Program-made: the position numbers and the translations under genes | Notes under the pieces: generated by a model | The model's database searches: none | What the model saw: the letters and a program-made list of their open reading frames with translations, nothing else | Told to the model about the DNA's origin: nothing | Origin: Micrococcales bacterium KH10 | GTDB lineage: Bacteria > Actinomycetota > Actinomycetes > Actinomycetales > Cellulomonadaceae | Direction of reading: 5' to 3' | Length of the DNA: 64,000 nucleotides | Assembly: GCA_900188465.1 (NCBI GenBank) | Contig: FZPE01000002.1 | Span: 1 to 64,000 of the forward strand | Part shown: piece after piece, positions 42,890-51,995 of the stretch | How the letters are laid out: the number at the start of each line of letters is the position of its first letter | Position numbering within the stretch: the first letter of the stretch is position 1

Positions 42890-44287
42890 ATGGCGTTACC
42901 TGAGCGTCTGAGGCTCATTCGGTTACGTGATGTCATAGACCGCGTTGCACGGCAATCGCCAGCACGGCTCGCCCTTGCCGCGTTCGCGGTGGTCATCGCG
43001 ATCTTCTCGGCATTGCTGATGCTGCCGCAGGCAACCTCATCCGGGCACAGCGCGCCCGCAGTGGATGCCATCTTCACCGCCACCTCTGCTGTGTCAGTCA
43101 CCGGACTCACCGTGGTGCCGACCGGCACCTATTGGTCCACCTTCGGACATGTGCTGATCTTGCTGGGCATCAAAGTCGGCGGCCTGGGCGTAATGACTTT
43201 GGCCTCCATCCTTGGTCTGGCGGTCTCGCGCCGTATCGGGCTGACGCAGAGAATCCTGGCAGCCTCCGAAACCAAGACCACCACCACACGGCTCGGCGAA
43301 GTCGGTTCGCTGATCCGTATCGTGATCGTCACATCGACCAGCTTAGAACTCGTCCTCATCGCCCTGCTGACGCCGAGGTTCCTCGTCCTGCATGAGACCG
43401 TCGGCGAAGCACTGTGGCATTCGAGTTTCTACGCGGTCTCAGCATTCAACAACGCCGGGTTCGTTCCAACGGAGGCAGGGCTCGTGCCGCACCATTCCGA
43501 CTGGCTGCTCCTTCTGCCCATCATCATCGGAGTCTTCGTCGGCTCACTCGGCTTCCCCGTGATTCTGAACGTGCTGCGAGTGTGGAAGCAGCGGCGGCGC
43601 GGTCGCTGGGCACACCTGTCCTTACACAGCAAGCTCACCCTGGTGACCAGCGCGGTGCTCGTCCTGATCGGGGGCATCCTGTTCCTGCTGACCGAATGGT
43701 CGAATGACGGCACTATCGGCCACATGTCGACCTCCGGGAAACTTCTTAACGGGCTGATGATGGGGGTCATGCCACGTTCTGGAGGATTGGCGACCTTTGA
43801 CATGGCGCAGGCAGACGAGGCCACCTGGCTGATCACCGACTCGCTCATGTTCGTCGGCGGCGGCAGTGCGTCAACCGCTGGCGGAATCAAAGTGACCACA
43901 CTCGCCGTGATGCTGATCGCGATCATCGCTGAGGCGCGCGGTGACCGCGACATGGAGGTCTTTGGTCGTCGTATCCCGCGCGACACTCTTCGCGTGGGCG
44001 TCGCGGTGGTGTTCATCGGTGCGACCACGCTTTTGATCTCGTCGATCCTGCTGCTCGAGATCTCCGATTCAAGCCTGGACCGGGTGCTCTTCGAGGCGAT
44101 CTCGGCCTTCGGCACCGTGGGACTGTCCACAGGGCTCAGCGCGGAGTTGCCCACATTGGGCAAGTACGTTCTAGTGGTGTTGATGTTTGTCGGACGCACT
44201 GGGACGATGACACTTGCGGCCGCACTAGCGATCCGTGACCGTCGCCGTGTTATCCGGTTGCCTGAAGAAAGGCCGATCATTGGCTGA
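42890..44287 (+). CDS. trkH: Trk-type potassium uptake protein, membrane subunit
   Basis: 465 aa from ATG 42890 with AAGGAG 6 bp upstream. KtrB/TrkH-type K+ channel with four pore repeats: DAIFTATSAVSVTGLTVV (first filter), FYAVSAFNNAGFVP (second), NGLMMGVMPRSGGLATFD (third), FEAISAFGTVGLSTGLS (fourth). About ten hydrophobic segments. GGGSASTAGGIKVTT matches the conserved intramembrane loop region. Works with the RCK protein coded downstream, whose start overlaps its stop. Confidence 0.96.
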   Translation: MALPERLRLIRLRDVIDRVARQSPARLALAAFAVVIAIFSALLMLPQATSSGHSAPAVDAIFTATSAVSVTGLTVVPTGTYWSTFGHVLILLGIKVGGLGVMTLASILGLAVSRRIGLTQRILAASETKTTTTRLGEVGSLIRIVIVTSTSLELVLIALLTPRFLVLHETVGEALWHSSFYAVSAFNNAGFVPTEAGLVPHHSDWLLLLPIIIGVFVGSLGFPVILNVLRVWKQRRRGRWAHLSLHSKLTLVTSAVLVLIGGILFLLTEWSNDGTIGHMSTSGKLLNGLMMGVMPRSGGLATFDMAQADEATWLITDSLMFVGGGSASTAGGIKVTTLAVMLIAIIAEARGDRDMEVFGRRIPRDTLRVGVAVVFIGATTLLISSILLLEISDSSLDRVLFEAISAFGTVGLSTGLSAELPTLGKYVLVVLMFVGRTGTMTLAAALAIRDRRRVIRLPEERPIIG

Positions 44288-44978
44288 TTTGCATACGTCA
44301 TTCAGGGAGGCTGACCGTCCGCGCTCCCGGTCACGCGCTGGCGTGTTGGTGATCGGGCTGGGGCGGTTCGGCTCGTCCATCGCCGCCACTTTGGATCGGC
44401 TCAATCAGGAAGTGCTGGCCGTTGAACGCAGTGCGGATCTGATTCGGTTGTTCTCCGACCGCTTCCCAGTGGTCGAGGCGGATGCGACCAGTCCCGAAGC
44501 CCTAGAACAGTTGGGCGCACGAGAATTCCCAGTCGCCGTGGTGGGAATCGGGTCATCTTTGGAAGCCTCGGTGTTGGTGACCGGGAACCTCGTCGATATG
44601 GGCACAGCCGAGATCTGGGCCAAGGCCGTCTCGGCTGAACATGGGCGGATTCTGCAACGCATCGGAGCCCATCATGTGGTCTTCCCCGAATCAGACGCGG
44701 GCGCGCGTGTCGCTCACCTGGTCTCCGGCAAACTACTGGACTACATCGAGGTCGAGGACGGATTCACCATCGTCAAAATGCGGCCGCCACGCGAAACCCA
44801 GGGGTTCACCATCGCGCAGTCGAAGGTGCGCACCAAATACGGCGTGACCATCATCGGCGTGAAATCGCCTGGGGACGAGTTCGTCTACGCTACACCCGAG
44901 ACTCGTATCGCTGCGTCAGACTTGCTGGTGGTTTCGGGGCACTCCGAACTGCTGGAACGCTTCGCGGCTCGTCCTTGA
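44280..44978 (+). CDS. trkA: Trk-type potassium uptake regulatory subunit (RCK/TrkA domain)
   Basis: 232 aa from TTG 44280, which has GAAGAAAGG 7 bp upstream; it overlaps trkH by 8 bp. A longer GTG start at 44235 would lie inside trkH with no ribosome site. The Rossmann nucleotide-binding motif is VLVIGLGRFGSSIAATLDRLNQEVLAVE, followed by DATSPEALEQLGA and the TrkA_C domain (GFTIAQSKVRTKYGVTIIGVKSPG). Binds ATP/ADP or NAD(H) and, in relatives, c-di-AMP at the C-terminal domain; disA nearby could supply c-di-AMP. Confidence 0.93.
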   Translation: MADLHTSFREADRPRSRSRAGVLVIGLGRFGSSIAATLDRLNQEVLAVERSADLIRLFSDRFPVVEADATSPEALEQLGAREFPVAVVGIGSSLEASVLVTGNLVDMGTAEIWAKAVSAEHGRILQRIGAHHVVFPESDAGARVAHLVSGKLLDYIEVEDGFTIVKMRPPRETQGFTIAQSKVRTKYGVTIIGVKSPGDEFVYATPETRIAASDLLVVSGHSELLERFAARP

Positions 44979-45014
44979 AGTCCTTCGCGGCTCGCGGCGA
45001 CGCTCGGCGCGTTC

Positions 45015-46121
45015 CTACAGGCCGTACCCGTCGTAGAACCGCTGCAACTCGTTCGATGGCCCCTGCAAGGTGATCACAACGGTGTCGTTGGTCCACACCA
45101 GCGCGCCGGGGGAATCATCCTGGGCAAGACCGTCGATCGGAGCCCACAGTCCGCCTACTCGTTCCTGAGCAGTTGGATCCGATGCGGACTCTGCCTCGGC
45201 CTCTTGCGAAGCGTTACCGTCAGTGCTGCTGCCCTCGTCGGCCGCCTCGTCCTGCGCGGTCTGGCCCTCTGGCGCCTCGTCCTCGTTCGTGCTTTGGACG
45301 AATGCGAGCACGTCGCTGAGGTTCGTGTTGACGCCGACGAGGCTACCGGTCAACGACGTCGCATGGGTGATCGCGTCATCCGACGAAGGCCACTGTCCAA
45401 TGGTGACCTGCAACTGCACAGTTCCATCGCCAAGGCTTGCGGGACCCTCGTAAACCGCGTCGTAAGCCTCAAGGGCCTCGCGTTCCTGTACCCAGGCTTC
45501 ATTCGGCACCAACGATGTCAGCACGAACTGGTTCGTCACATCCGGGATGGCATCGTAGAGCGCGGAGCCCTCGCCTTTTTCTATCGGGGTGCCCGTCGGA
45601 GTCGGGGCCGCAGCGGTCACGGTGACGGTCGGAGCTGGCTCTGAGGATCCTCGTGACACCACTGCGATCACGATCGCAGCGATGACAGCGGCAACGCCGA
45701 CACCGATCAGCACCCATGCCCACCAGGGGATTCGGCGGCGGTTCTCGTCGGCTTCGTCTTCGCCGGTTTCGGTTGGCTCGTCGCCGTCGGTCACGAGGGG
45801 CGAGTTCGTCTCGCTGTCGCTGTTGTCACCGGGGTCACTGCTGTCACCGACAGGGTCGAATGGGTGCGATGCGGTCTCCTCGAGCTGCCCCGCTCTTTCG
45901 GCCTGCGCCTGGGCTCGAGCCTCAGCTCGCGTTTGTGGTTGAGCCGGTTCCTGGGAGGGTGCTGCCTGCGCAGGTGTGGCCTGCGGGGCGACGGGCTGTT
46001 CAGAAGGCTGCGTCGGTGAAGCGTGCCCGTCTGCACCTGGAGCAGCCAAGGTGCCGTTGTCGCCGTTGGGCTCATCGTCACGCGGTCCCCGCACGGGAGG
46101 AAAGATCGGTCCCTGACTCAT
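45015..46121 (-). CDS. Single-pass membrane protein with Pro/Gln-rich cytoplasmic N-terminus
   Basis: 368 aa from ATG 46121 (GAGGAG 8 bp upstream). The N-terminal 130 residues are low-complexity (PTQPSEQPVAPQATPAQAAP, then Asp/Glu-rich). One transmembrane helix (about 134-158, WWAWVLIGVGVAAVIAAIVIAVV) leads to an extracytoplasmic domain with VTVTAAAPTPTGT, EGSALYDAIPDVTNQFVLTSLVP and VQLQVTIGQWPSSDDAITHA. The family is common in actinobacteria beside radA-disA but uncharacterised. Divergent from radA. Confidence 0.85.
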   Translation of the reverse strand: MSQGPIFPPVRGPRDDEPNGDNGTLAAPGADGHASPTQPSEQPVAPQATPAQAAPSQEPAQPQTRAEARAQAQAERAGQLEETASHPFDPVGDSSDPGDNSDSETNSPLVTDGDEPTETGEDEADENRRRIPWWAWVLIGVGVAAVIAAIVIAVVSRGSSEPAPTVTVTAAAPTPTGTPIEKGEGSALYDAIPDVTNQFVLTSLVPNEAWVQEREALEAYDAVYEGPASLGDGTVQLQVTIGQWPSSDDAITHATSLTGSLVGVNTNLSDVLAFVQSTNEDEAPEGQTAQDEAADEGSSTDGNASQEAEAESASDPTAQERVGGLWAPIDGLAQDDSPGALVWTNDTVVITLQGPSNELQRFYDGYGL

Positions 46122-46316
46122 CTCGTCCACTCCTCAACTGGGCAACCAATCGCCCCCGGTAGTATCACTGCCGCAAGGGCTATCGGCCGTTTCGTCCATT
46201 TTCGCCTTGGACGAGACTACCCGGTCTCATACGATTTTCGGCGCGATTGGGCGGGTGCGTCCCATACTGACCACGAGGTTGCCGCCGATGTCACAGGGGC
46301 GCGCTAACGTGAGGCC

Positions 46317-47729
46317 ATGGCAACTTCCACTGCGAAAAAGTCGGCGGCGAAACGTGACCGTCCCGAGTTCCACTGCGCTGAGTGCGGTTGGACTACGGTC
46401 AAATGGGTGGGCCGTTGCGGGGAATGCCAGCAGTGGGGCACCGTTGTGGAAAAGAACGCTGTGGCCGAGCCACGCACGGTTGCGGTAGCGCCCACAGCCC
46501 GGCCAGCGGTGCCGATTGACTCGGTGGAGGTAGCTGCGGCAGCCGCCACACCGACTGGCGTCAGTGAGTTTGATCGTGTGCTCGGCGGCGGTCTGGTGCC
46601 AGGGGCTGTGGTCTTGGTGGCCGGGGAACCCGGCATCGGCAAGTCCACTTTGCTGCTTGACGTGGCAGGGCAGACCGCGCGCGGCGGTAAACGAGTGCTG
46701 TATGTCACCGCTGAGGAATCAGCCGCACAAGTGCGGTTGCGAGCCGAACGCATCGGCACGTTGCACCCGTTATTGATGCTGGCCGCTGAAACCGACCTCG
46801 GAACGATTTTGGGGCATATCGAGCAGGTCTTGCCCGATCTGTTGATCGTGGACTCGGTGCAAACCGTGGCTTCTGTGGCCGTTGAAGGTCTCGCCGGCGG
46901 CGTCACCCAAGTGCGGGAAGTGACCTCTTCGATCATCGCCGCTGCGAAGAGCCGGGATCTGCCCGTACTGCTGGTCGGGCACGTGACCAAGGATGGCAAT
47001 GTGGCGGGGCCACGCACGTTGGAGCACCTGGTCGATGTGGTGTGCCAATTCGAAGGCGACCGGCACACCCAGCTCCGGTTAGTGCGTGCTGCGAAGAACC
47101 GCTACGGCGCCACGGACGAGGTTGGTTGTTTTGAGTTGACCGAAACCGGCATCCATTCTTTGGTCGATCCGTCACGCATGTTCATCTCGCGTGTCGGCAA
47201 CGAGGTTCCCGGAACCTGTATCACCGTCACATTGGAAGGACGCCGTCCTCTCACCACAGAGATACAGGCCTTGAGCATGCCGACAGCCGGTACCCATGCG
47301 CGCCGGACCACATCGGGCACTGATTCGTCTCGGTTGGCGATGAATCTGGCCGTGCTGGATCGGCATCTACTGCGCGGTTCCGTCGGTGGACAGGATGTGT
47401 ATGTTTCCACTGTTGGAGGCGCTCGTGCCTCCGAACCGGCCACAGACATCGCGATCTGCCTTGCGGTGGTGTCCTCCGTGCGAAACGAGCCAGTCCAACG
47501 CGGCCTCGTTGCCTTTGGTGAAGTTGGCCTCTCAGGCGACCTGCGACCTGTGGTCGGGATGCCGAGGCGCCTTGCTGAAGCCGCACGCCTTGGCTTTACC
47601 CACGCGGTTGTGCCTGTTGGTGCTGGTGGGGGTGCCTTAGGGGCGCAAAACGGAACAATTGAGATTATTGAAGTGAATAATGTCGCCGAAGCTGTTGCGG
47701 TTGCGATTCCACCGACGGCTTCCAGCTAG
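46317..47729 (+). CDS. radA: DNA repair protein RadA
   Basis: 470 aa. The N-terminal C4 zinc finger is CAECGWTTVKWVGRCGECQQW; the RecA-like core has Walker A LVAGEPGIGKSTLLLD, the RadA KNRFG-type motif as KNRYG, and a C-terminal Lon-like domain (GLVAFGEVGLSGDLRPV). RadA drives branch migration in recombinational repair. It is followed by disA after 9 bp, an arrangement conserved in Gram-positive bacteria and known to link repair with c-di-AMP control. Confidence 0.96.
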   Translation: MATSTAKKSAAKRDRPEFHCAECGWTTVKWVGRCGECQQWGTVVEKNAVAEPRTVAVAPTARPAVPIDSVEVAAAAATPTGVSEFDRVLGGGLVPGAVVLVAGEPGIGKSTLLLDVAGQTARGGKRVLYVTAEESAAQVRLRAERIGTLHPLLMLAAETDLGTILGHIEQVLPDLLIVDSVQTVASVAVEGLAGGVTQVREVTSSIIAAAKSRDLPVLLVGHVTKDGNVAGPRTLEHLVDVVCQFEGDRHTQLRLVRAAKNRYGATDEVGCFELTETGIHSLVDPSRMFISRVGNEVPGTCITVTLEGRRPLTTEIQALSMPTAGTHARRTTSGTDSSRLAMNLAVLDRHLLRGSVGGQDVYVSTVGGARASEPATDIAICLAVVSSVRNEPVQRGLVAFGEVGLSGDLRPVVGMPRRLAEAARLGFTHAVVPVGAGGGALGAQNGTIEIIEVNNVAEAVAVAIPPTASS

Positions 47730-47738
47730 ACTGCGATT

Positions 47739-48824
47739 GTGGCCACACCAACTGATCACCCTGATGAGCTCCTGCTGGAGACCCTTGCGGCTGTCGCGCC
47801 CGGAACCGAACTGCGCGACGGCCTAGAACGCATCTTGCGTGGCCGCACCGGAGCAATGATCGTGCTGGGTATGGATCAGGTTGTCGAAGAGATCTCGTCG
47901 GGTGGTTTTGTGCTTGACGTGCCGTTCTCCGCAACCCGTCTTCGCGAGTTGTGCAAAATGGACGGCGCCGTTGTCGTGGACGCGGAATCTGGACGAATCG
48001 TGCGCGCAGCGGTGCAGTTGCTGCCCGACGCCACCATCCAAACCACTGAATCAGGAACCAGGCATCGCACGGCGGAACGGGTTGCCAAGCAGACCGGCTT
48101 CCCCGTGATCTCAGTGAGCCAGTCGATGCGGATCGTGGCGCTCTATGTCGGGCACTCCCGCCACGTACTTGAAGACACCGACACGATCTTGGCGCGAGCC
48201 AACCAAGCTCTCGCCACCCTTGAGCGCTATCGTGCCCGCCTCGACGAGGTGGCTGGGACCCTTTCCGCGCTGGAGATCGAAGATCTCGTCACGGTGCGTG
48301 ATGTGTGCGTGGTGGTGCAGCGCCTGGAGATGGTGCGGCGCATCTCAGACGAGATCAACGGCTACGTGGTCGAACTTGGCACGGACGGTCGACTGCTGAA
48401 CTTGCAGTTGGAGGAATTGATCGGCGGCGTGTGGACTGACCGGGAGGCCGTGATCCGCGACTACGTCGATGTTGCGCATCAGGGCGGCAACGCCGATCCT
48501 ATTCTTGCCAGCCTTGACGCCTTGGACTCGTCGGAGTTGCTGGACCTGTCCGCTATCGGCCGCGTGCTCGGCCTGCCGGGCGGCGGCGAGGCCCTCGATG
48601 CGGCCGTGGCACCGCACGGTTACCGCTTGCTTACCCGAGTGCCGCGCCTGCCCACCGCGATCATCGACCGACTGGTGGAGCACTTCGGCGGCCTGCAAAA
48701 ACTGCTGGCCGCATCTGTGGACGAATTGATGACGGTGGACGGTGTCGGCGAACTTCGTGCCCGCGCCGTGCGCGAGGGCCTGTCGCGGCTCGCCGAGTCA
48801 TCCATCCTCGAACGCTACGTCTAG
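47739..48824 (+). CDS. disA: DNA integrity scanning diadenylate cyclase DisA
   Basis: 361 aa from GTG 47739. Makes c-di-AMP from two ATP. The DAC domain shows KMDGAVVVD (catalytic Asp-Gly-Ala) and [17 protein letters not shown] (ATP-binding Arg-His-Arg). A helical linker is followed by C-terminal RuvA-like HhH repeats ([27 protein letters not shown]) that bind branched DNA. Operon with radA. The c-di-AMP product commonly restrains K+ uptake; trkH/trkA lie 3 kb upstream. Confidence 0.96.
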   Translation: MATPTDHPDELLLETLAAVAPGTELRDGLERILRGRTGAMIVLGMDQVVEEISSGGFVLDVPFSATRLRELCKMDGAVVVDAESGRIVRAAVQLLPDATIQTTESGTRHRTAERVAKQTGFPVISVSQSMRIVALYVGHSRHVLEDTDTILARANQALATLERYRARLDEVAGTLSALEIEDLVTVRDVCVVVQRLEMVRRISDEINGYVVELGTDGRLLNLQLEELIGGVWTDREAVIRDYVDVAHQGGNADPILASLDALDSSELLDLSAIGRVLGLPGGGEALDAAVAPHGYRLLTRVPRLPTAIIDRLVEHFGGLQKLLAASVDELMTVDGVGELRARAVREGLSRLAESSILERYV

Positions 48825-48895
48825 CTAGCCTGCTCCCTTACTGCGCTCCGCACCACCCCACACCCGCCGCCCCACACCCGCCGCCCCACACTCCT

Positions 48896-48963
48896 GTTGC
48901 CGCAGGAATTCTTTCCTGTCGACGGTTTGTTTTCCGGCAACAAGAAAGCAAACCTGCGGCAAC
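48896..48963. repeat. 68-bp REP-like element A, copy 2
   Basis: Reverse complement of copy 3 (50082-50149) with only one mismatch in 68. Complementary ends GTTGCCGCAGG and CCTGCGGCAAC. Lies 3 bp before the stop of the AbiEi-like gene. Confidence 0.93.
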
Positions 48964-48966
48964 TCC

Positions 48967-49962
48967 TCACTGGCTTCTGGGCACCCCAGCCTTTTTCAGC
49001 CGCCGAATTAGACGCGTCGGGTCCTTCAGATCTGCCCATATCCATCGCACCGTCTGTAGACCTAGTTGTCGCAATCGGTCTTCACGCATCTTTTCTTCGG
49101 CCAGCACTTTCCTTGGATCACGGCCGTTTAACGTTGCCGGATCGACGTATTTCTTTAGTCCATCAAACTCGCCGATGATCCCGGCATCCTCCCAGTGGAA
49201 ATCACACCGTGCTACGAATCCATCTTCGTCGTGGAAACTCTGTTGGAGGTCGGGGATTTCGAAGCCGTGCAGCAATAGCAATATCCGACTCCATGATTCG
49301 CCGACAGACTCCGCGCGCCCATCGATGTGAGTCAGATAAGTCCTAGCTCTAGCAATTCCTGTGCGACCAGACATGGATTTGATTCGCTCATTAATAGCGT
49401 CCACATCGGTCATCTTGTGTCGAACAGCGTGATCAGCTGACGCGACGGCCGACCACATTGAGTCCCTTCGTGCGAGGTCCACGATTGTCGTTGCAGGGTC
49501 AGTTACCCGCATTCCTCTCACTTGCAATGATTCAGCGACGAGCGGTTCGTGGAAGGTCTTGACCGACGCGCGATGTGTACCTCGTTTCGTACGGCAACCA
49601 CTGATCACCTGCGGCCTGCTGTGCCACTTATCAAGTCTGGGAATGCCGTAGACCGCAGCGGCCGATTCGTACGCGAAGATGAGATGCGGAGCGCGTTGAG
49701 CCAGCGCCTCCACAAGCCATTGATGCCGTTGTTCCGGGAAAGCCTCCCGCCATACGTCAGTTCTGACATAGAAACCACGCATAGGCCGAGTGAGTATCCC
49801 GCGTTTGACCGCTCGATGCAGCGTTGCATGCGGTATTCCCCAATGGGCGGCAGTCGCCGTTGTGAAGCGATCCTTGTGGGTCTGCAAAAGACTGTGCAAG
49901 TCCGGTGTCAAGTCAGCGCCCAACCGCAATTCCTGGGTTATACGAGGTTCGATGTGCTCCAT
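48967..49962 (-). CDS. AbiEi antitoxin-like winged helix plus DUF559-like domain
   Basis: 331 aa. N-terminal winged helix of the type IV AbiEi antitoxin domain (TTATAAHWGIPHATLHRAVKRGILTRPMRGFYVRTDVWRE), a middle AbiEi_4-like part (LIFAYESAAAVYGIPRL, KTFHEPLVAESLQVRGMRVTDPATTIVDLARRDS), and a C-terminal nuclease-like core (CDFHWEDAGIIGEFDGLKKYV, VLAEEKMREDRLRQLGLQTVRWIWADL) resembling DUF559/Vsr-type endonucleases, with Asp, Glu and Lys at the expected places. No AbiEii toxin gene is adjacent. Such solitary genes are widespread in Micrococcales, function unproven. It is framed by inverted copies of repeat A and interrupts the disA-mutY neighbourhood. Confidence 0.85.
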   Translation of the reverse strand: MEHIEPRITQELRLGADLTPDLHSLLQTHKDRFTTATAAHWGIPHATLHRAVKRGILTRPMRGFYVRTDVWREAFPEQRHQWLVEALAQRAPHLIFAYESAAAVYGIPRLDKWHSRPQVISGCRTKRGTHRASVKTFHEPLVAESLQVRGMRVTDPATTIVDLARRDSMWSAVASADHAVRHKMTDVDAINERIKSMSGRTGIARARTYLTHIDGRAESVGESWSRILLLLHGFEIPDLQQSFHDEDGFVARCDFHWEDAGIIGEFDGLKKYVDPATLNGRDPRKVLAEEKMREDRLRQLGLQTVRWIWADLKDPTRLIRRLKKAGVPRSQ

Positions 49963-50081
49963 ATAAGGATCATTCAGGTCAACCGTTCACGGCGCCGTTT
50001 GAATCACCCATTGTGGACAACTCATACGGACTTTGCTTTTGCGGCAGCCATGTAACCGACCGTCAAGAGTGTCAGTAGAGA

Positions 50082-50149
50082 GTTGCCGCAGGTTTGCTTT
50101 CTTGTTGCCGGAAAACAAACCGTCGACAGGAAAGAATTCCTGCAGCAAC
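50082..50149. repeat. 68-bp REP-like element A, copy 3
   Basis: Inverted relative to copy 2, one mismatch in 68 (a CAG instead of CGG near the right end). Together with copy 2 it brackets the AbiEi-like gene in a unit of 1254 bp (48896-50149). About 56 of 68 identical to copy 1. Confidence 0.93.
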
Positions 50150-50184
50150 AAGTGGCGGGGCAGCAGGCGGCAAGCGTGGGACGC

Positions 50185-50766
50185 CTAGTTGAGCGTGAAG
50201 ACGAGCTCCTCGCTCGTCGCATCACCAAGGCTCACCTGCGCGCGGTACGTTCCAGCACGCAGTTTCCGCTGCCCCTCCTCGCACCCAGGTACTGATCGTT
50301 CCGTGCGCCAGGTGATGGTTTGCGAGTCCTTGGTGTCCTCGGACATCAACAATTCACGCGGCTCATCGGCAGCACAGTGCGCGGAGGACCAAATATCGTC
50401 ATTCCCCGAGCGAATGGAGAGCACTCGTGATTTATCCGACGCGTCGATCAGACATGGGTCGGCGGCCTTCGACGTGACAGTAACCACGAAGTCAACCTTT
50501 GACCCGACTTCGAAAGAAGTACCCTGCGTCGCCACACTCAACTCAAGAGCATCGGCCGCACAGTTGGCTGGCGCCCCCTGTTGCGACTTGGGTGACTCGT
50601 CAGTATCGCCCGAATCCGCAGTGTTTTGCGTAGGCGGAGTGGCGTCGCCATCGGATGTGAACAGCCCGACGATGGCAGTAATCAGCCAGATCAGCAAGGC
50701 AAGGATGACGAGCAGAACCACCATCGCGACGGCTCTGCGGCGACGGTAGACCGGCTCATTGCGCAT
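50185..50766 (-). CDS. Membrane-anchored hypothetical protein
   Basis: 193 aa from ATG 50766 with GAGGAG 9 bp upstream. One transmembrane helix (about 13-36, AVAMVVLLVILALLIWLITAIVG), a disordered Thr/Ser/Asp linker, then a beta-sandwich-like extracytoplasmic domain (FEVGSKVDFVVTVTSKAADPC, QTITWRTERSVPGC, KLRAGTYRAQVSLG) with four Cys, probably two disulfides. This pattern is common in actinobacteria beside DUF4395 and mutY; function unknown. Confidence 0.82.
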   Translation of the reverse strand: MRNEPVYRRRRAVAMVVLLVILALLIWLITAIVGLFTSDGDATPPTQNTADSGDTDESPKSQQGAPANCAADALELSVATQGTSFEVGSKVDFVVTVTSKAADPCLIDASDKSRVLSIRSGNDDIWSSAHCAADEPRELLMSEDTKDSQTITWRTERSVPGCEEGQRKLRAGTYRAQVSLGDATSEELVFTLN

Positions 50767-50894
50767 GGGCACGCTCCTCGCTACATCAGCGCTGACCTGA
50801 TCAATGTCAGATATACCAAGGCTACGGGCCAATGCGCGCCGAGACACGAGGGCACGCCGAAGTCATGGTGCGAAACAGTGGCAATGACGCCGAA

Positions 50895-51440
50895 TTACAG
50901 CGGCGACCCGGGCCGAATCACTCGTAGCCGCACCAGCCCCAAGTACATTTCACAGCCCAGGCAGAACCCGAACGCCGCGTTGAGGAACGCAGCAACGAAC
51001 GCCGCGCCGCCAAAGACAACCAGCGCCCACGGCACGCCAACCAGATGCAGTACGAGCCCAATCGTGACAACGGCAAACCCGACGAACTGGGCAAATCGCG
51101 GTGGGCGAGGATCTTCCCAGTCACGGGTCGGACCCAGTCGGGGCTTGACGACCGTGCGGAACAGAACAGCCCAGGGAGCGCTCGTCGGCACCGTAAATCC
51201 CCAGACAAAGAGCAGCGCGATCACTGCTGACAACACGAATGCGGGATCGCCTGCACGTTCAGAAACAGTAGCGCCGGAAGCATCTGGAGAGGTCCCGATA
51301 GCAGCCAGGAAGACGGCGACGAGCAACAGGACAGTCGTGATGGCTGCCCCAAAACGCGGCCCGCGGGCGTCAATTGCACGGGACGCGCTCACATTGGACG
51401 AGTGCTCAGTGGTTTCAGTGTCAACTGGTCGATTAGTCAT
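50895..51440 (-). CDS. DUF4395 family membrane protein
   Basis: 181 aa, four transmembrane segments: FGAAITTVLLLVAVFLAAIG, AFVLSAVIALLFVWGFTV, FVGFAVVTIGLVLHLVG, and VPWALVVFGGAAFVAAFLNAAFG. The diagnostic motifs are DARGPRFGAA and GFCLGCEMYL. It pairs with the thioredoxin-fold gene upstream (11-bp gap), so a redox role with the C-x-x-C of FCLGC is likely but inferred. Confidence 0.9.
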   Translation of the reverse strand: MTNRPVDTETTEHSSNVSASRAIDARGPRFGAAITTVLLLVAVFLAAIGTSPDASGATVSERAGDPAFVLSAVIALLFVWGFTVPTSAPWAVLFRTVVKPRLGPTRDWEDPRPPRFAQFVGFAVVTIGLVLHLVGVPWALVVFGGAAFVAAFLNAAFGFCLGCEMYLGLVRLRVIRPGSPL

Positions 51441-51451
51441 GATGTCCTCAA

Positions 51452-51859
51452 TTATTCGATCTCGGCGACGACGTCAGCACCCGTGACCTCACCAGCCAGT
51501 CGTGCAGCAACCATTCCGTCTGGGGCAACGACTAGCACCGTCGGGGTCTGCAAGATGCGCAACTGATTGGCGACCTGAGGGCGGTCCGTCAGGTCTACCT
51601 CGGAAAACACTGCATCGGGTCGCTGCTGCAGGGCAGATGTGATGGACCGGCGCACCGCTGGGCAACGGGAGCAGTAGACCGTGGTGAACTGGACGACGGA
51701 CCAGAGGCCGTCGGTGGTGGGAATGCCCAATTCCCGCAGATCGAGAGCAGTGATGTCGGACTTTGTGACCCGAACGGAGCGGGATCGCAGCACGAATCCA
51801 AGGATCGTGGTCACAGCGACTAGCGCTGCCACGATCACGAGAGCTATCACGGGGCTCAT
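51452..51859 (-). CDS. Membrane-anchored thioredoxin-fold protein
   Basis: 135 aa. An N-terminal transmembrane helix (VIALVIVAALVAVTTILGFVL) is followed by a thioredoxin domain with WSVVQFTTVYCSRCPAVRRSI (C-S-R-C) and cis-Pro LQTPTVLVVAPDG. Usually paired with DUF4395 in actinobacteria, as here. Probably handles extracytoplasmic thiols or organic peroxides/sulfur, not shown. Confidence 0.9.
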   Translation of the reverse strand: MSPVIALVIVAALVAVTTILGFVLRSRSVRVTKSDITALDLRELGIPTTDGLWSVVQFTTVYCSRCPAVRRSITSALQQRPDAVFSEVDLTDRPQVANQLRILQTPTVLVVAPDGMVAARLAGEVTGADVVAEIE

Positions 51860-51995
51860 TCATTGAAAGTACGCCAGTCAACTGCTCACCGAGAAGGACG
51901 AGCCACAATGTGGACACTTGCCTTATGCGGCTGAACGACAACGCCACGGGCCTGCCTAGTCTTCATCCCACCCCGAGATCGAGGACAATGATCCC

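Noticed and set aside
48896-50149. Insertion sequence with transposase
   Set aside because: The only gene between the inverted repeats is AbiEi/DUF559-like, with no transposase motif, and no target-site duplication was seen.
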